A stretch of DNA of 64,000 nt from Cristatella mucedo (lineage: Eukaryota > Bryozoa > Phylactolaemata > Cristatellidae). The translations under genes were made by a program, and so were the position numbers. The DNA lies in NCBI GenBank assembly GCA_009760855.2, contig WPIO01000005.1:13318001-13382000 (forward strand), read 5' to 3'. The notes beneath the pieces were generated by a model that was not told where the DNA came from, ran no database searches, and was given only the letters and a program-made list of their open reading frames with translations. Positions 1 to 10,935 of the stretch are shown piece after piece (positions within the stretch are counted from its first letter, which is position 1; each line of letters starts with the position of its first letter).

Positions 1-284
1 ATGTCAAATTGACCTTTTAAAACCGGGTTTTATATAGCCACAGCAAAGCACGTGGAAGTAAGATAACAACAGGAGGAATATTTGGGGCATTAACAGCACT
101 GCTGTTGAAGAAGATCCAGAACACATCTTGCTCAATCGTCGACCGGCAGCCAGAAAGCGGCAGCCGGGGCCTCTGAGAGCAGCCAGTAATCGTTTAGTGG
201 TAATCGGGAAGTGCACAAGCAGCCTTGTTCCTATAGCCCATAAACAGCCTTCTTCATATAACCCATAAGCAGCCTTCTTCATAT
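1..284. other. No recognised gene
   Basis: AT/GC-mixed sequence with a short imperfect direct repeat (agcagccttcttcatataacccata, in two slightly different copies at about 246-290) just before the SINE at 285. I see no exon with splice signals here. Confidence 0.5.
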
Positions 285-442
285 AACCCACTGGTTAAGG
301 TGCTTGCCCGACCGAGGGCAAAGTCAATGTATTTGATGGCCGAGGTCGTGGGCTCCGTGATCGAGCCCCGTGGCACAAGTGAAGTGCCTGAATAGAGATT
401 AAGTTTTCTTAGGGTGCTATACAAATGAATTATACTTTTTAA
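285..442 (+). repeat. SINE A copy (tRNA-derived, LINE family 1 tail)
   Basis: Begins with a tRNA-like segment (ACTGGTTAAGGTGCTTG, resembling a pol III A box) and a degenerate B box near GTGATCGAGCCCC. It ends with the tail AGAGATTAAGTTTTCTTAGG followed by GTGCTATACAAATGAATTATA, the same tail seen in five other SINE A copies and at the 3' end of LINE family 1. Composite tRNA head plus LINE tail is the usual architecture of a LINE-dependent SINE. Confidence 0.75.
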
Positions 443-1782
443 GCAGCCACCTTCCTATAACCAACCTTCTCTTGTGGCTAAGGACAGCAACTTAAATATT
501 TTAGTGGTAGTATGGAAGGCAGCCCCGTACTCGGGAATACCTCGAAACTTAGGAGCCACTGGCTAATACATGCATCAACAGCAGCACCGGGCGCTTCTAC
601 GGTCACAGCTTCAGCCATACCGATTATGAACCGCACGAGCCGGCATTGCACCACTCTTGGTTGCACACACACGGGCATGCACGCTACCTTGGTGACTGTC
701 GACACCTCCACTGTTGGCTCTAAACGTGATGCCTACATCGTCATCGTTGTCGTCTCCGTCCGAGTTGTGGGTGCGATCGATGTTGCTCACTCCCTGCTTG
801 GGTAGCAGCAGATCTATCGAAAGGAAATGTGTACAGCTGGTCGTCGAGAGCAAAACGGAACGTGTCACGAGAAAAACAAATCGGGCTTATGAGCCAAGCT
901 GCATGCAATCTCGGCTGCAGCCTCGGATGCATGCAAGTAACTAGCTTCCCTGAACTGAGCAAGCGAGTAACTGGTAGTACTACAGCTCTCGTGAAGTTTC
1001 CCGGAGGCATCAGAGAGGGTAACAATAGAGCGATGCTCTCACTACAAACGTGCATTGTCCCATACAACCAGATCGACTCGATGAGCCAATGGCAGCAACA
1101 CTCCGGCGGCCGTGCACTAGGTTCTTAAAATTGGCCAAACTACAACCTTATTTGGTGCATTCTGCAGGCCACACTTTCAAGTGGTGGTGCCACATTTACA
1201 GTACTTTCGATGCGAGTTATCTTCAAGCTCGAATCCGAGTCACTCTCTTGGTTTATTAGCAGAATGGGCGGGCAAAATTCCAAATTAAGTCCACGTGGTA
1301 TCTAGTGGCTGAAAGTATAAGAGTAAGGCTGGGTCAAAACATTAAAATATAGGCATTTTGGTGGGCAGAGTGTTTTGCTCAGCACACGAGGACACTTAGG
1401 GTTTAGTGTCAGTCGGTGAGTTAAAGTTTTTATGGTTTAAGATTTGCTATAGAGTGACCCAGAGATGGTGGCCTCCGGCCCTTTGCCATAATCCAAAGCA
1501 GCCCAGACATTCCTTAAGCAAAAGCATGTTTCTTGCACAATTTTGGAAACAGAGCAATATTTTGATTGTATGATGTTCAGCAAAGCCAGCTATTTGTGTA
1601 TCATGACAAAGAAATACTGTGTGATGACTAGTAAAGTTGTGGAGTCATCAGCTTAATCCCCAGTGCCCTCAGCCTTTTTTTCACTGACCTGAAGATTAAC
1701 ACCTTCAATGTCATGCAGATGCTGTAGCCGGGGGCAGCAGAGGTGATCCACAGCTGTACAGCTGCCGTGGCATTGCCCCGAG
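443..1782. other. Intergenic or intronic DNA, nothing recognised
   Basis: Several short open frames overlap on both strands between 478 and 1259, but none has flanking splice sites or a recognisable domain. I cannot support a gene here. Confidence 0.4.
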
Positions 1783-1880
1783 CTACACGGGAATGCTTGC
1801 CTGGCCCCTTGCTTTGCGAGGTCCGAAGCCAATGGAGACTTTAACTTCTTCGAGCACATCCAACCGTATTATTTTCAAAG
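1783..1880 (-). CDS. Weak candidate terminal exon (unknown protein)
   Basis: On the minus strand an acceptor (GTGCACAG, exon from 1880) opens a frame of 31 codons to a TAG at 1785-1783, including the stretch DVLEEVKVSIGFGPRKAR. It would accept a phase-1 upstream exon, which fits the phase at the end of the gene at 5.9-7.2 kb and of the candidate exon at 3577-3669. A second overlapping frame (1653-1859) ends at a usable donor CAG/GTCAGT, so the correct reading is ambiguous. The acceptor lacks a strong pyrimidine tract. Assignment is speculative. Confidence 0.2.
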
Positions 1881-3130
1881 CTGTGCACATTCTTTATCCC
1901 ATGCATTTGTGAAACCAAAGCATCCACAAAATTGAATATAAAAAGAAGAATCTAAGCTTTAAGGCTAGTGCATATGAAGATTACTTTCTACTCGAGCGTC
2001 TGTCAGCTTTTAGCAGAAGAAGAGTGGTAGCTGCTCACGACTGCCCCGAATTTCTCCCCAAATTGGGCAAGATGCGTTCATAGATACAAGCTTCGTAGCA
2101 TTGAGGGCGATGCACCACTTTGTTCATTGTGTAACTACTTTTCGGATGACAACGGATATTATCTGGCCACAGAAAGCATTTGTGCATTGATCTTATCACG
2201 AACAATTTGCAGTTTGTCATGTGACTACACCTCGAATAAGTATGACTCCGCCAGCTGCTAGTCGTGCCATGTAACACTGCTTGTACTTCCATGTAATTTT
2301 AATGTAATACAGTAAATTTGTCCTCTGAAACTCGCATCGGATGACAAGCAGCTCTCACATACAAAGAGTATATAAGACCATGTGCACCGAAGTCTATAAA
2401 ACTTGTCATTGCCAACTGCAGGTATTGGTCAACGAGTCTTTCAGAAGATTTTCATTTATTTTAGCTTTCCTCCACAGACTTCGTCTTCCCGTAACAAGAG
2501 TTATACAATTCCTGGCCGGATAAATGCAAATAGCAACCGGCTCTACAGACACCTTCATAGCATCGTTCGTTTACTTGCAGGCTAATAATAATTCTGCACA
2601 TATTCTAACGCCTATTACCAATCAATCTAGATAATTTTTAAGTGTATACATGTCCAACAAACGGAAGCCACAGCTGATTCGCTAGCCAGCACTGACCAAT
2701 AGGAAGAGAGCCGTGCCAGGCTCTCACGACTGCATTCCAAAGCAAAGTTGGATTGTTCAGTTATTTTGAAAGAGTATTGACTAGTCTGGCTAAGAAAATT
2801 CCATCACTTTGACTTAATTTACTTTGCTATTTAGTGGGAAAAAGTACACACCTTAACACGATTCTTTCAATGCTGCATGTCCTGAAAATGTAATCGTCCA
2901 GAAATGTCTTGATCACAAAAGCCTAAAAAACTTTTTCTAGTGAAAATTTCTGCAAGTACTTTTTCCGTAGCAGAAAACTCTAGTTTCTCTAAATGACACT
3001 GGAAAACTAGTTACCTTGCATCCTCTAACTATTGTAAACATGATACAACTGTTCACGATATGGTACTGGGTGTTCAATGGAATGTAAAGTAAACAAACGC
3101 GACCAGACGAAACTCTATGGCTTTCCTGGA
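1881..3130. other. Nothing recognised
   Basis: Unique-looking AT-rich sequence with no supported exon or repeat. Short frames at 2035-2292 (minus) and 2341-2585 (plus) have no domain or splice support. Confidence 0.4.
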
Positions 3131-3215
3131 GGCCAAGTATAGTCGGCGTAAATTTCATAGGCCTCAACGTTCCAGGTTCAAATCCCACTTCGAGTGCAAT
3201 CTTGGTTGGAGATTC
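3131..3215 (+). repeat. tRNA-like SINE fragment (uncertain)
   Basis: Contains a good pol III B box (GGTTCAAATCC at about 3176-3186) in the context CCTCAACGTTCCAG, as in a tRNA T-arm. No clear A box or tail was found, so it may be an old SINE fragment or chance. Confidence 0.3.
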
Positions 3216-3576
3216 GATTAATATCACGTGCTCAGTTTGCATTGCCTACACGGTAATTAGCAAGAGCCTGCAATTGAACGGTGCCCCAAGAGTGCAGTCA
3301 CAAGGTCACATTGTCTGCGCCAATTATTCTTGCAAGTGAATCAGGTCATACAGTTACAACCTGTTCCACGCGACTGAACAGAACATGCCTCATTAAATAA
3401 ACTTGCATGAGCAATACAACCTACAAAAATTGACTTTATGGAACCGATTGCATTTAAATTATCAGCCACTTTATCTTCTAGATAAAGTTCATTGTTTAAC
3501 GGGTATATGTATAATACGATCACGGGCATCTTGCTATCTTAGGAGAGGAAACGAAAACGCTTCAACTTAACCTTAC
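3216..3576. other. Nothing recognised
   Basis: No coding exon, RNA gene or repeat could be supported in this stretch. Confidence 0.35.
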
Positions 3577-3669
3577 TGGCAGTAATGACACTTTTTGGCT
3601 GGTGACAGCACCAGTACACGACATGGTGCCATTCGTGGATATTTGCAACAAAAGCAAGAAACCAGCAGG
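3577..3669 (-). CDS. Candidate internal exon (unknown protein)
   Basis: A 93-bp minus-strand segment flanked by a strong acceptor (TTTGTTTTACTCAG, with TTGCTAAAT as plausible branch point) and a strong donor (GCCA/GTAAGG). All three frames are open, so the reading is not fixed. Its length is a multiple of three, so it could sit in the phase-1 chain of the upstream gene, reading ACWFLAFVANIHEW and onward. No family recognised. Splice signals are good but coding status is unproven. Confidence 0.25.
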
Positions 3670-5562
3670 CTGAGTAAAACAAATTTAGCAAGCCACCAGT
3701 CTCTACCTTGCTGCCTCTATTTCTCACTTGTGCAAAACCAGGTGTTTTCAATCGAGAGAATTCTTCTTGCACTAAACTTATACACCGTTTAATAAAATGT
3801 GCATGGCAGCTGGCCTTCGGTATTCTCTCATTAAAGACTGTTCTCTCTGCTCTGTCTGTCTGTCTGCGCTATCTGTCTGCTCTGTCTGTATGCCAGTCTG
3901 CCTGCAAGTGCAAAGGCCCATCCATATCCTACCCTGCTACAGGGCGGCACAGTTTCTAGTCTGCATAACGATAAGGGCTACTAAACTTAAAAAGGAGGTT
4001 TAATAAGGGTCTGTTCACATCAGGATTGTGACAAATCAAGTTCCTTGTTTACATGGCTGCAAGTAGGGGAGCATAGGGGAGCAGGAGGCCACCATTGGTT
4101 AGGGTGGGCAGGGCTTCTTATTTTTACTGACGGGACACGAGATAGTTAGAGAACTAAGCCATCGTTATTTGACAGGCGCAAAGTGCTAGCACATTCAATA
4201 TTTGCTTAAATATTTCCACTTGGAAATATTAAATGTGTTGGCAGCCTCCAGCAGGAACAATACGGCACCCGAAATTCACAACCAGTACATCGACGTCAAG
4301 ATTAAGATCAACAGGTTGATATTTGACAGCCAAAAGCGATGATGGTCTCCCGTGCACATGTTGCCGGTGGTCTGCATTATAAATTAAAAGTAACAGTTTA
4401 CTGATAGAAGCTTCTTTTTTAAAAGTTCATAACGGTGCTTATAAAAGTTTGGGTTTTATAGACTTTCAAGTTTTTAGCTACCTGCATAAACATTAGCTTT
4501 ATATATTTATTTAAAAAGTCACATCTACTACGTCTTGAAATATCGTCTAGTGCACAAACCCACCCTGCATACTAGCGAATGACATATAAATGATAGTAGA
4601 AGATGAATAGGTGACCTTGTACAGAATCTGTAAAGCAGTGTCTGTAGAATCATCGCTTGCATTCAGTGACCCCGTGGCTGGTGACAGCACTCAGTAATTG
4701 CTAGCTCAACTACCGAATGGCAAGTGGCTGCAGATTGACCTTTCGTTGGCAAGAGTTCAGTATCTACGACTTGGCCTTGGAACTTTTTCGCTGGCAGCAC
4801 GGTACTCCAAGCTAGGGTCGTTCCCAGCCGAAGCAGATATTAGTTTATTGGCTCAACCACTCCTGTGAGTATGCACCAGCAGTTGCATACTGTTCCTCCA
4901 AGTTAAAGGTCGCAAGAAATGGCGTCGCCGAGAGCAGACGTTTTTTGCATAGCATGCTGCAAAGTGGTCACGTGCTCTGAGCCTTCGCTGTCGAGCTTTA
5001 AAGCAGCGAAAGACGTGCAGCGTCAAGATTTCTAATGGAAACTGGGGCCGTGAGCCAAAGCGGTAGCAACGAAGAACCTAGACGCACACGAAAAGTTTAG
5101 GGACCCACCTTTTAAAGGGCCAGTAGTTCGGGCAGCAATACAACCGAAGCGACAAGCATTGGGCTGACAGCCGTTGCTAGCCCAGCAAGAGCTCTCTACT
5201 GCATCCGGCTGCGGCAGGCACTAACACGTGCGATAAAATTATGCCAACTTGTCCCGCACTTGCAGCATAAAAGCAAAACAAGAGGTACACAATAAGAAGC
5301 GAAAAGGTTACGCTGGTTGCTGCTCACTCGTTCGAGTGCCTCGGTGCAACCTCAGTCCTTACTTTTCGGCAAATGAGTACCTTGCTGACTCCGGCCATCG
5401 GGCATGATACGGGGCTGCCATTCCTCGCTTAACGATGTTTACAATATGTGGACACCTTATCCCCGACACATTTCGATATGCAGCCTGAGTGATAATGATG
5501 AAGCTTGGCATTTTCCGGAGAGCCAATGAAGGTCACAGAAAATAATAATGGCTGACTGAGTT
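3670..5562. other. Nothing recognised apart from CTGT-rich low complexity
   Basis: A CTGT/CTGC-rich low-complexity patch lies at about 3840-3905. The remainder (3906-5562) holds no frame with splice support and no repeat family that recurs in this window. Confidence 0.4.
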
Positions 5563-5807
5563 TCAGGTCGCCATAGTGCAGAGAAGCTCTCGGGTCAGCA
5601 AAGAGCTACCGAGCAGTAACGGCCGTATTAAGGGGGGGGGAGGGGGATGGAGCAAACCAGGTAAAGGGAAACCAGCACATATAATCTTTGTTAGTTTCGG
5701 AAAACAGAAATTTTGTTCTGCAGTCTTGCCGATGCAGCTGGCTTTAGAAGCTGAAATGCCGAGTCCAGATAGCAGTACAAAGTCTAGCTTGAAGATCGAG
5801 GTTGCCA
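5563..5807 (-). CDS. Candidate last exon of the 5.6-7.2 kb gene
   Basis: Acceptor GCTTTGCAG opens a phase-1 frame from 5807 to a TGA at 5565-5563. It starts VATSIFKLDFVLLSGLG and ends in a proline-rich tail built on a C-run. Phase fits the preceding exon (ends G of a split codon). A competing acceptor 14 nt upstream (CTGAACAG) also fits phase 1 and would stop after about ten codons. The plus strand has its own open frame over the same bases, so coding strand is not proven. Confidence 0.3.
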
Positions 5808-7184
5808 CTGCAAAGCTGTTCAGACGAATGATCACTTTCGAACTTTGGTAGATCAGGCAAACGATTCCATTTGCTCACCTGTCTCGACCTCTCCTCGCAA
5901 TCCTGCTAATACTCTAACGTCACTGAACTAGATCTACGAAAGTATCACCAGGAGATACAAACCTTTAGCCTCAAAATCTATGCAGAAAGCTTTCTCGGGC
6001 TTCCTTTTATTTGGACAGCCTAGCAACACAGCAGCCAGCCGACTACTCGGCCCACAACTGTGACTATCATTCCCTGCACAGTGCACAGTTAGAATGACGG
6101 ACGGTACAGTTTCTGCACGGTACTGTTTGTTGCAGCTGAAATAGTGCACTGCAAGACAAGAACAAGGCCTGGCAGGGTATCTCGCCATTTCGGGGATGCA
6201 AAGTATTAGCCAAACTTCGTGGATTTAGCTGCTGCACACTCCGACGTGCAGAAGCTTCACACAGACTTTAGAAATCAACCAACAGGTGACAGGTAGGGCG
6301 GAAATGAAGAGGTGCCAACACGTGCCAGCTCACCTTCAAGTCGAGGTACACAGTCCGGGTGAGCTACAGGTGCCACCTCACAGAAAGTCACATTCTTGGG
6401 ACATTTCGATCCCTCCTCGGTGTGGTCACCAACATTCGGACTTGCAATTAGGTTAGCAGGAACAGATGCACCAGTGCGTCTACTGCGTTGCTGCTTGCGC
6501 TGCTGCTGCTGGCTGATAACCGGGCGAAGATGTAGGCGGAATGTATGATGGTGCCTGTGAGTGGGCGCATTAAGATCGGCTTCGTCAGTGTCCGATGGTC
6601 GCTTTCGCTTTTTCGACCACTACAAGAGTGAGCCAGTGATCGTGAGCCAGTGATCGTAACATGCTAACTATTATATATATGAGGTGAACAAAATGCAGAG
6701 ACCGACTATGCACAAAGTCTATGCTCTGCTACGAACAGCAAAACTCCACTTCACATGGCATACAGGTAGTGATCAGTAAAGCATAGTGACTATTCAAAAT
6801 TCTATGACATGTTTGCCAAGGACCATACGAACAGTAGCTACAAGCAAGCTATGCAGAACCGGAAACAGGTCACAAACCTTTTTCCTTGAATGCACGGCAT
6901 TATCGGCTAAAATGTGATGAATTTTGCTGTCATCAGCCATTTTTTTACTACAGGTTGCATCAAGAGCTTGGATGTCAATGACGGTGCCACAGGCTGACAG
7001 CCTGGATTCCAGCACTTCCATGGTAGCACTACGAAAGTAAATAATTAATATAGAATATAAGGCTATGTGAACAGAAGGCTTGCACAAAGAAAACATACAT
7101 TGAGGGTTTTAGCACTTCCTTAGGGAAATGAAGGACAAACTTGCTGGTCTTCTTAGTCGTTTCTCTATTATCTTGGGGGAACAT
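5563..7184 (-). CDS. Unrecognised multi-exon gene, basic nuclear-like protein
   Basis: Four minus-strand exons (7171-7099, 7028-6878, 6619-6334, 6073-5963) join with matching phases (2/2, 0/0, 1/1), each with canonical AG and GT borders. Such agreement is unlikely by chance and indicates a real gene. The protein reads from MFPQDNRETTKK (or from an upstream exon) through KFVLHFPKEVLKPSI, a helical stretch with MEVLESRLSACG and ALDATCSKKMADDSK, then a KKRKRP cluster that looks like a nuclear localisation signal, a Gln/Arg-rich stretch (QQQQRKQQRSRR), a KNVTF motif matching the PP1-docking RVxF consensus, and an acidic end. I do not recognise the family and assign no function. The 3' end is uncertain: a phase-1 compatible last exon with stop is at 5807-5563, but alternatives exist (an acceptor at CTGAACAG just upstream giving a shorter end, or the exons at 3669-3577 and 1880-1783). 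The 5' end is also open, because exon 7171 could receive a phase-1 exon instead of starting at the ATG at 7184. Confidence 0.65.
5963..6073 (-). CDS. Exon of the unrecognised 5.6-7.2 kb gene
   Basis: Acceptor CACTGTGCAG, then GG completing a Gly codon, 36 full codons (NDSHSCGPSSRLAAVL then CPNKRKPEKAFCIDFEAK) and a final G before donor GTTTGT. Phase 1 in and phase 1 out agree with the upstream exon. The bases continue in frame to a TAG within the intron, so splicing is required to extend. Confidence 0.6.
6334..6619 (-). CDS. Exon of the unrecognised gene: NLS-like cluster and possible PP1-docking motif
   Basis: A 286-bp exon without any internal Met, between acceptor CACTCTTGTAG and donor CTTGAAG/GTGAGC. 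It is open for 95 codons in phase 0. Order: WSKKRKRPSD (basic cluster, codons 3-8), a His-rich stretch (THRHHHTF, codons 20-27), QQQQRKQQRSRR (37-48), ASVPANLIASPN, and KNVTF at codons 75-79 (bases 6397-6383), which fits the RVxF consensus of protein phosphatase 1 partners. Function is not inferred beyond these motifs. A 14-bp direct repeat (GTGAGCCAGTGATC) lies just upstream in the intron. Confidence 0.7.
6878..7028 (-). CDS. Exon of the unrecognised 5.6-7.2 kb gene
   Basis: Acceptor TTTACTTTCGTAG, then one base completing an Ile codon, and 50 codons including ATMEVLESRLSACG, IDIQALDATCSKKM and HHILADNAVHSRKK, ending at donor AAAAAG/GTTTGT in phase 0. It looks helical and coding-like. Phases agree with both neighbours. 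Confidence 0.7.
7099..7171 (-). CDS. Upstream exon of the unrecognised gene
   Basis: 73-bp exon from acceptor TTCCCCCAAG to donor TCAAT/GTATGT. It reads DNRETTKKTSKFVLHF then PKEVLKPS and the first two bases of Ile. If transcription starts nearby, an in-frame ATG at 7184-7182 (MFPQ) could be the initiator instead of an acceptor being used at 7172. An (ACT)n microsatellite lies immediately upstream in transcript sense. Confidence 0.6.
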
Positions 7185-7189
7185 ATATT

Positions 7190-7230
7190 ATTAGTAGTAG
7201 TAGTAGTAGTCGTCGTCGTAGTAGTAGTAC
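7190..7230. repeat. (TAG/TCG)n trinucleotide microsatellite
   Basis: Run of TAG units interrupted by three CGT-register units (agtagtagtcgtcgtcgtag). It sits just beyond the 5' side of the 7171 exon. Confidence 0.9.
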
Positions 7231-8502
7231 CTTAACAATACTTTTGTTCCGATGGACGGTTATATAGTCAATAGCCGGCAGCACCGATCGGCTGAGGTAT
7301 AGGAATTAATGATGAACACCTACTGCAGTTTCCACATGACAGCACAACTTGAAAGGGCACAAGCACACACTAGCCAGAATCAAATTTGATCGTCTTTGCT
7401 CGGCTGGCAGCTGCTACTCGTGCTTCGGCATGATCCAAGGCATAGCATAGATATGCTATTTGGGAACGTGTGCCAGCACGGCACCCCAATTGCTAGGCTG
7501 GAAGATTGAGTTCTCGTCGTTGAAACAAAGTAACTTAAAAATCATAGTTTAGTGTCACATCACGCACTAGAGAAGTTGTCAGTGACTGCATACAATGCTA
7601 GATTCTGGGGTGGTACTAAACTTTCCCTTAGACCGGGACATCAGAAAATGTTGAATCTGCTTTACTCCAGCCGTCTGACACTAGATATTCAGTAGCCAGA
7701 GTCTAGCGAGCAAAGCAAGTGATAGTCGTGGAAACCCGTGAGCTAAGGAGGGGTTGGGGGGAGGGGATGGAAGGACTCCAGCTAGGCGACCTTGGGGAGA
7801 CCTAGCTTCCCGTGGGCAGGCAAATTAGTCACGTGACACAAGACCATCGACTGCCTTACGTGCTGTTATTGGGGCTCCTTCAAACAATAGGAGAAAACAG
7901 CCTATAGCCCAAAATAAACTGCATGTTAGCTATGATCGTGCGAACCTATTATCGCTTCTTCCTCTTAGTTCAAATGCATTCCTAGATGTAACTGCTGCTG
8001 CAAAGATTCGTAAATTACGCTTTAACAAAAAAAAGCACCCCAGGGCCACCGAGGTGGCCGGGGCCACCAGCTTAGAGGCAGCTCGTTTGGCCCAAACTGC
8101 AAGCAGAGTACCGCTCGTTTGGTATTCCTAGCATTCTCTCGAACCGCCCAGAACACTTCCCCACATGTGTCACTGTGAGTCTCTCCGACTTAGTGGTCAT
8201 CAGGTCTGTTACAACTCTGGCGGCCCGACTTAACACTTGTCTTTGGAATCCTAGTGTCGTTCTGTTCGCACAGCAGAGAGCCAGCCGATTAACAATACCA
8301 ACAGTTTTATTATGCGAAACACGGAGCCGAAGGCCGCACGGCTCCCTTCACCCCCTTCTCCCGCTTTCCTCTCCTCTCCTCGACTGCTGCTGTCCCCTGG
8401 TCGACCCCGATGGTTCATCTAGGAGGACCACAACTGTGAGCCGGCCGACCCTGATGGTGAATCCACTATCTGTTCACCAGTGGGTTACCGGCCTGTGTCC
8501 AT
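7231..8502. other. No supported gene; upstream flank of minus-strand gene
   Basis: No exon with splice support was found. A perfect 16-bp palindrome (GGCCACCGAGGTGGCC, about 8044-8059) could form a small hairpin. An open frame at 8175-8561 on the plus strand runs into LINE tail sequence and is not credible. Confidence 0.4.
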
Positions 8503-8580
8503 ATAATAATAATAATAATGCACTTGATAAAGTGCCCTCAGAGAACTCAATCTCTTTCTAGGTGCTTTACATTTGCAAAA
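8503..8580 (-). mobile_element. LINE family 1, 3'-end fragment
   Basis: Reverse complement of the family 1 terminus: ATAATAATAATAATG, then CACTTGATAAAGTGCCC, TCAGAGAACTCAATCTC and GCTTTACATTTGC. Only the extreme 3' end is present, as in a strongly 5'-truncated insertion. Confidence 0.75.
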
Positions 8581-9129
8581 GTCTAAGGTTAAGAGTTTTA
8601 AAATTAAGCTCTGCCAAGGATAGAGAAGTTTATTGGGTTTCTTCCGTGCGTTACGCGGAGCAAAAAGCTACGGGTAGGTGAGGAGGCAAGGCAAGTGCAA
8701 AGTGCGGAGGAAACGAGATTCCTAGACGCAGGCCAGTGACCGCTACCCACCTGACGGCCGTGAGCTTTGCCGGCGCTGGAGTAATGCACGGTCGCATAAG
8801 GAAGTCAAAGCGGATCGGGTGCATTGGGGTGGTGGAAAATAGGATACATGCAGCAGCTATACTCATCTGCTGCTCAGCGTCCGCTGATTTAGGATCGACG
8901 GCAAGACCGGCGCTTGCAGTTCTTGCACGGCACTTTACTGCAGCGCTGTACTCTGCACCGAAGCAGCTCTCACATGCCTGATGTCCATGTCAATTTCCAT
9001 GCCACATCACAGGCAGACCACAGTTCTGCACTGCCCCTCTCAGTGATGCTCCTTACAGCTGTTCACCAGCAGCTTATCAGAGCAGCCTGCGTACAATCGA
9101 ACTGCACCTTGCTCAATGTGCAATGACCC
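8581..9129. other. Nothing recognised
   Basis: Overlapping short frames on both strands, none with domain or splice evidence. It is bounded by LINE fragments on both sides. Confidence 0.4.
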
Positions 9130-10194
9130 TCTAGTAATAAGCAACCTTATTCTGAAAATGGTCTCGACCTGGTCGCCTTGACTGAAACTTGGCTAAAATC
9201 GGAAAAATTCTACTCAAAAATTAAAGACACTACTCCAACTGGTTTCTCATTCTTTCACACCCCTAGATCAATCAAAAATGGTGGAGTTGCTATTATCGTC
9301 TGCTCAAAATTCAACTTCAAGCAATTTGCAGTACCCTCAAAGCAGTCTTGCGAATCGATTGTCTTGATTTCACCCGACAACAAGCTACCGATGGTGGCAG
9401 TAGTCTATCGATCACCAGGTACCAAAACCTCCTCCATCTCAGATTTCTCCGATCTGTGTGCAAGAAGTCGATCCTTCCTCGTTCTGGGTGATTTCAACAT
9501 TCACTTTGATAACTTATCTGATGACTTCAGCACTAAATTTCGTGCATTGACTGACTCATTGTCTCTTTTGGCTCATGTGCATGGCCCTACTGACATCAAG
9601 GGTCACACACTTGACCAATGTTTCTCATACAACTGCACTCGGTCATCACCAATTATTACGGAATCCCACTTATCCGACCACATGAAGTTCTCATTCAGTC
9701 TACAATGTGTGCCCTCCTCATGCCCCTCCTCTAAAATCACATGTAAATCGTGAAACCTCAAGACCCTTGACATCGATGCTGTCCGTGCAAGAACAGCTGC
9801 CTGGCCTCTGCTGCCCAGTCCCCCTTCCGACCGATCATCATTGGTAGATAGCTATAACACGGCACTAGCTGACACGCTTGACAAGTTTGCACCTCTCACT
9901 AAGCGCAATGTGCGCCCTCGAGCAGACGGCCAATGGTTTACCACAGACATTAAACTAGCTAGGTCTACTAAGTGCAAGCTTGAAAAAGCCTACAAAAGAT
10001 CAGGACTGACTGTCCATTGACAGGCATACAAGGACTACTGTAGGTCGTACCCATCGATCCTAGCAAAAGCAAAGTCTAGCGTTTATAAAAACATTGTTGA
10101 ATCACAGATGCATAATTCAAAAATGCTGATGTCGACGATCAATAATCTCCTCAACCGATACCAGGTTAGCTCCTTGCCTGATGATCTAGCTTGA

Positions 10195-10935
10195 TTTTCA
10201 TCCGAAGTAACGCTGACTCTGTGGAGTGATTATTTTGAAACAATCCTGGAACTTACTAGCAAGGTTTTAAGTTTCACTAAACAAGTGCAGCTGGTCTGCC
10301 ACGACTCGTTCCAATGTTCGTGATAAGAATGTTAGATGGGAAACTTTGCGGTATTTCTTTAAGTTCTCTTGGTCTAGTTTTGCTTTCTTGAGTAGTGGCT
10401 TGACTACAGCTTTTTTTAAATGTGCTGGGACATGACCTGAGGCTAATGACATAATAATGACGTTATGAGCCGTGATGGCACACTAGGTAAGGTGGTTGCT
10501 TTCACGGCCTCGGTCCCGAGGTCGTGGGTTCGATTCCTGTAGCGGGGCTATCCTTTATCGCCACTGCAAGCGGTGGTGATAGCCGTAAAGGCTCTTCTGT
10601 CGCTATACAAAAGAGGCTGTTTAATCAGCTAGGATTTATTTATTTTATTTAAGATATGCAGGGCAGCAGAAGATCTATGCAACCTAGGAGCATGAAAGTG
10701 GAAATAGGGTCCAATGGACTTGTTGTCTTTTATCGTTCAGATATGAAGTTCAGGACAAAGTCACTAGTGATCTGCTTGAATGTAGACCATGGGGTGCTCG
10801 AGGGAATCGAGGGACAGCTTTTTAGGCTGATGCTGCCATCGCAGGGATGGACTCGCTGATCTCATCTATCTTCTTGATAAAGAAGCTAGAGAAGCGATCA
10901 GCTAGATTACCACCGGGATCATCAGGTAAGAAGCT
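10195..10935 (-). mobile_element. LINE family 1 fragment in inverted orientation
   Basis: On the minus strand 10935 to 10645 reads linker/RT sequence (KKIDEISESIPAMAASA, then PLDPIS) and 10450 to 10200 reads on through SLASGHVPAHLKKAVV, KPLLKKAKLDQENLKKY and LERVVADQL. It is split by a SINE B copy at 10455-10642. It lies head-to-head with the plus-strand copy, producing an inverted repeat around 10853-11013. Confidence 0.75.
10455..10642 (+). repeat. SINE B copy (tRNA-derived)
   Basis: Near-complete copy: tRNA-like head (CTAGGTAAGGTGGTTGC as A-box region, GGTTCGATTCC as a perfect B box), body GCCACTGCAAGCGGTGGTGA, TAGCCGTAAAGGCTCTTC, and end TTTAATCAGCTAGG with a T/A-rich tail. It is inserted within a minus-strand LINE fragment. 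I see no clear target-site duplication. Confidence 0.8.

Noticed and set aside
8175-8561. 128-codon plus-strand open frame
   Set aside because: Its end reads through an inverted LINE family 1 tail; no domain or splice support.
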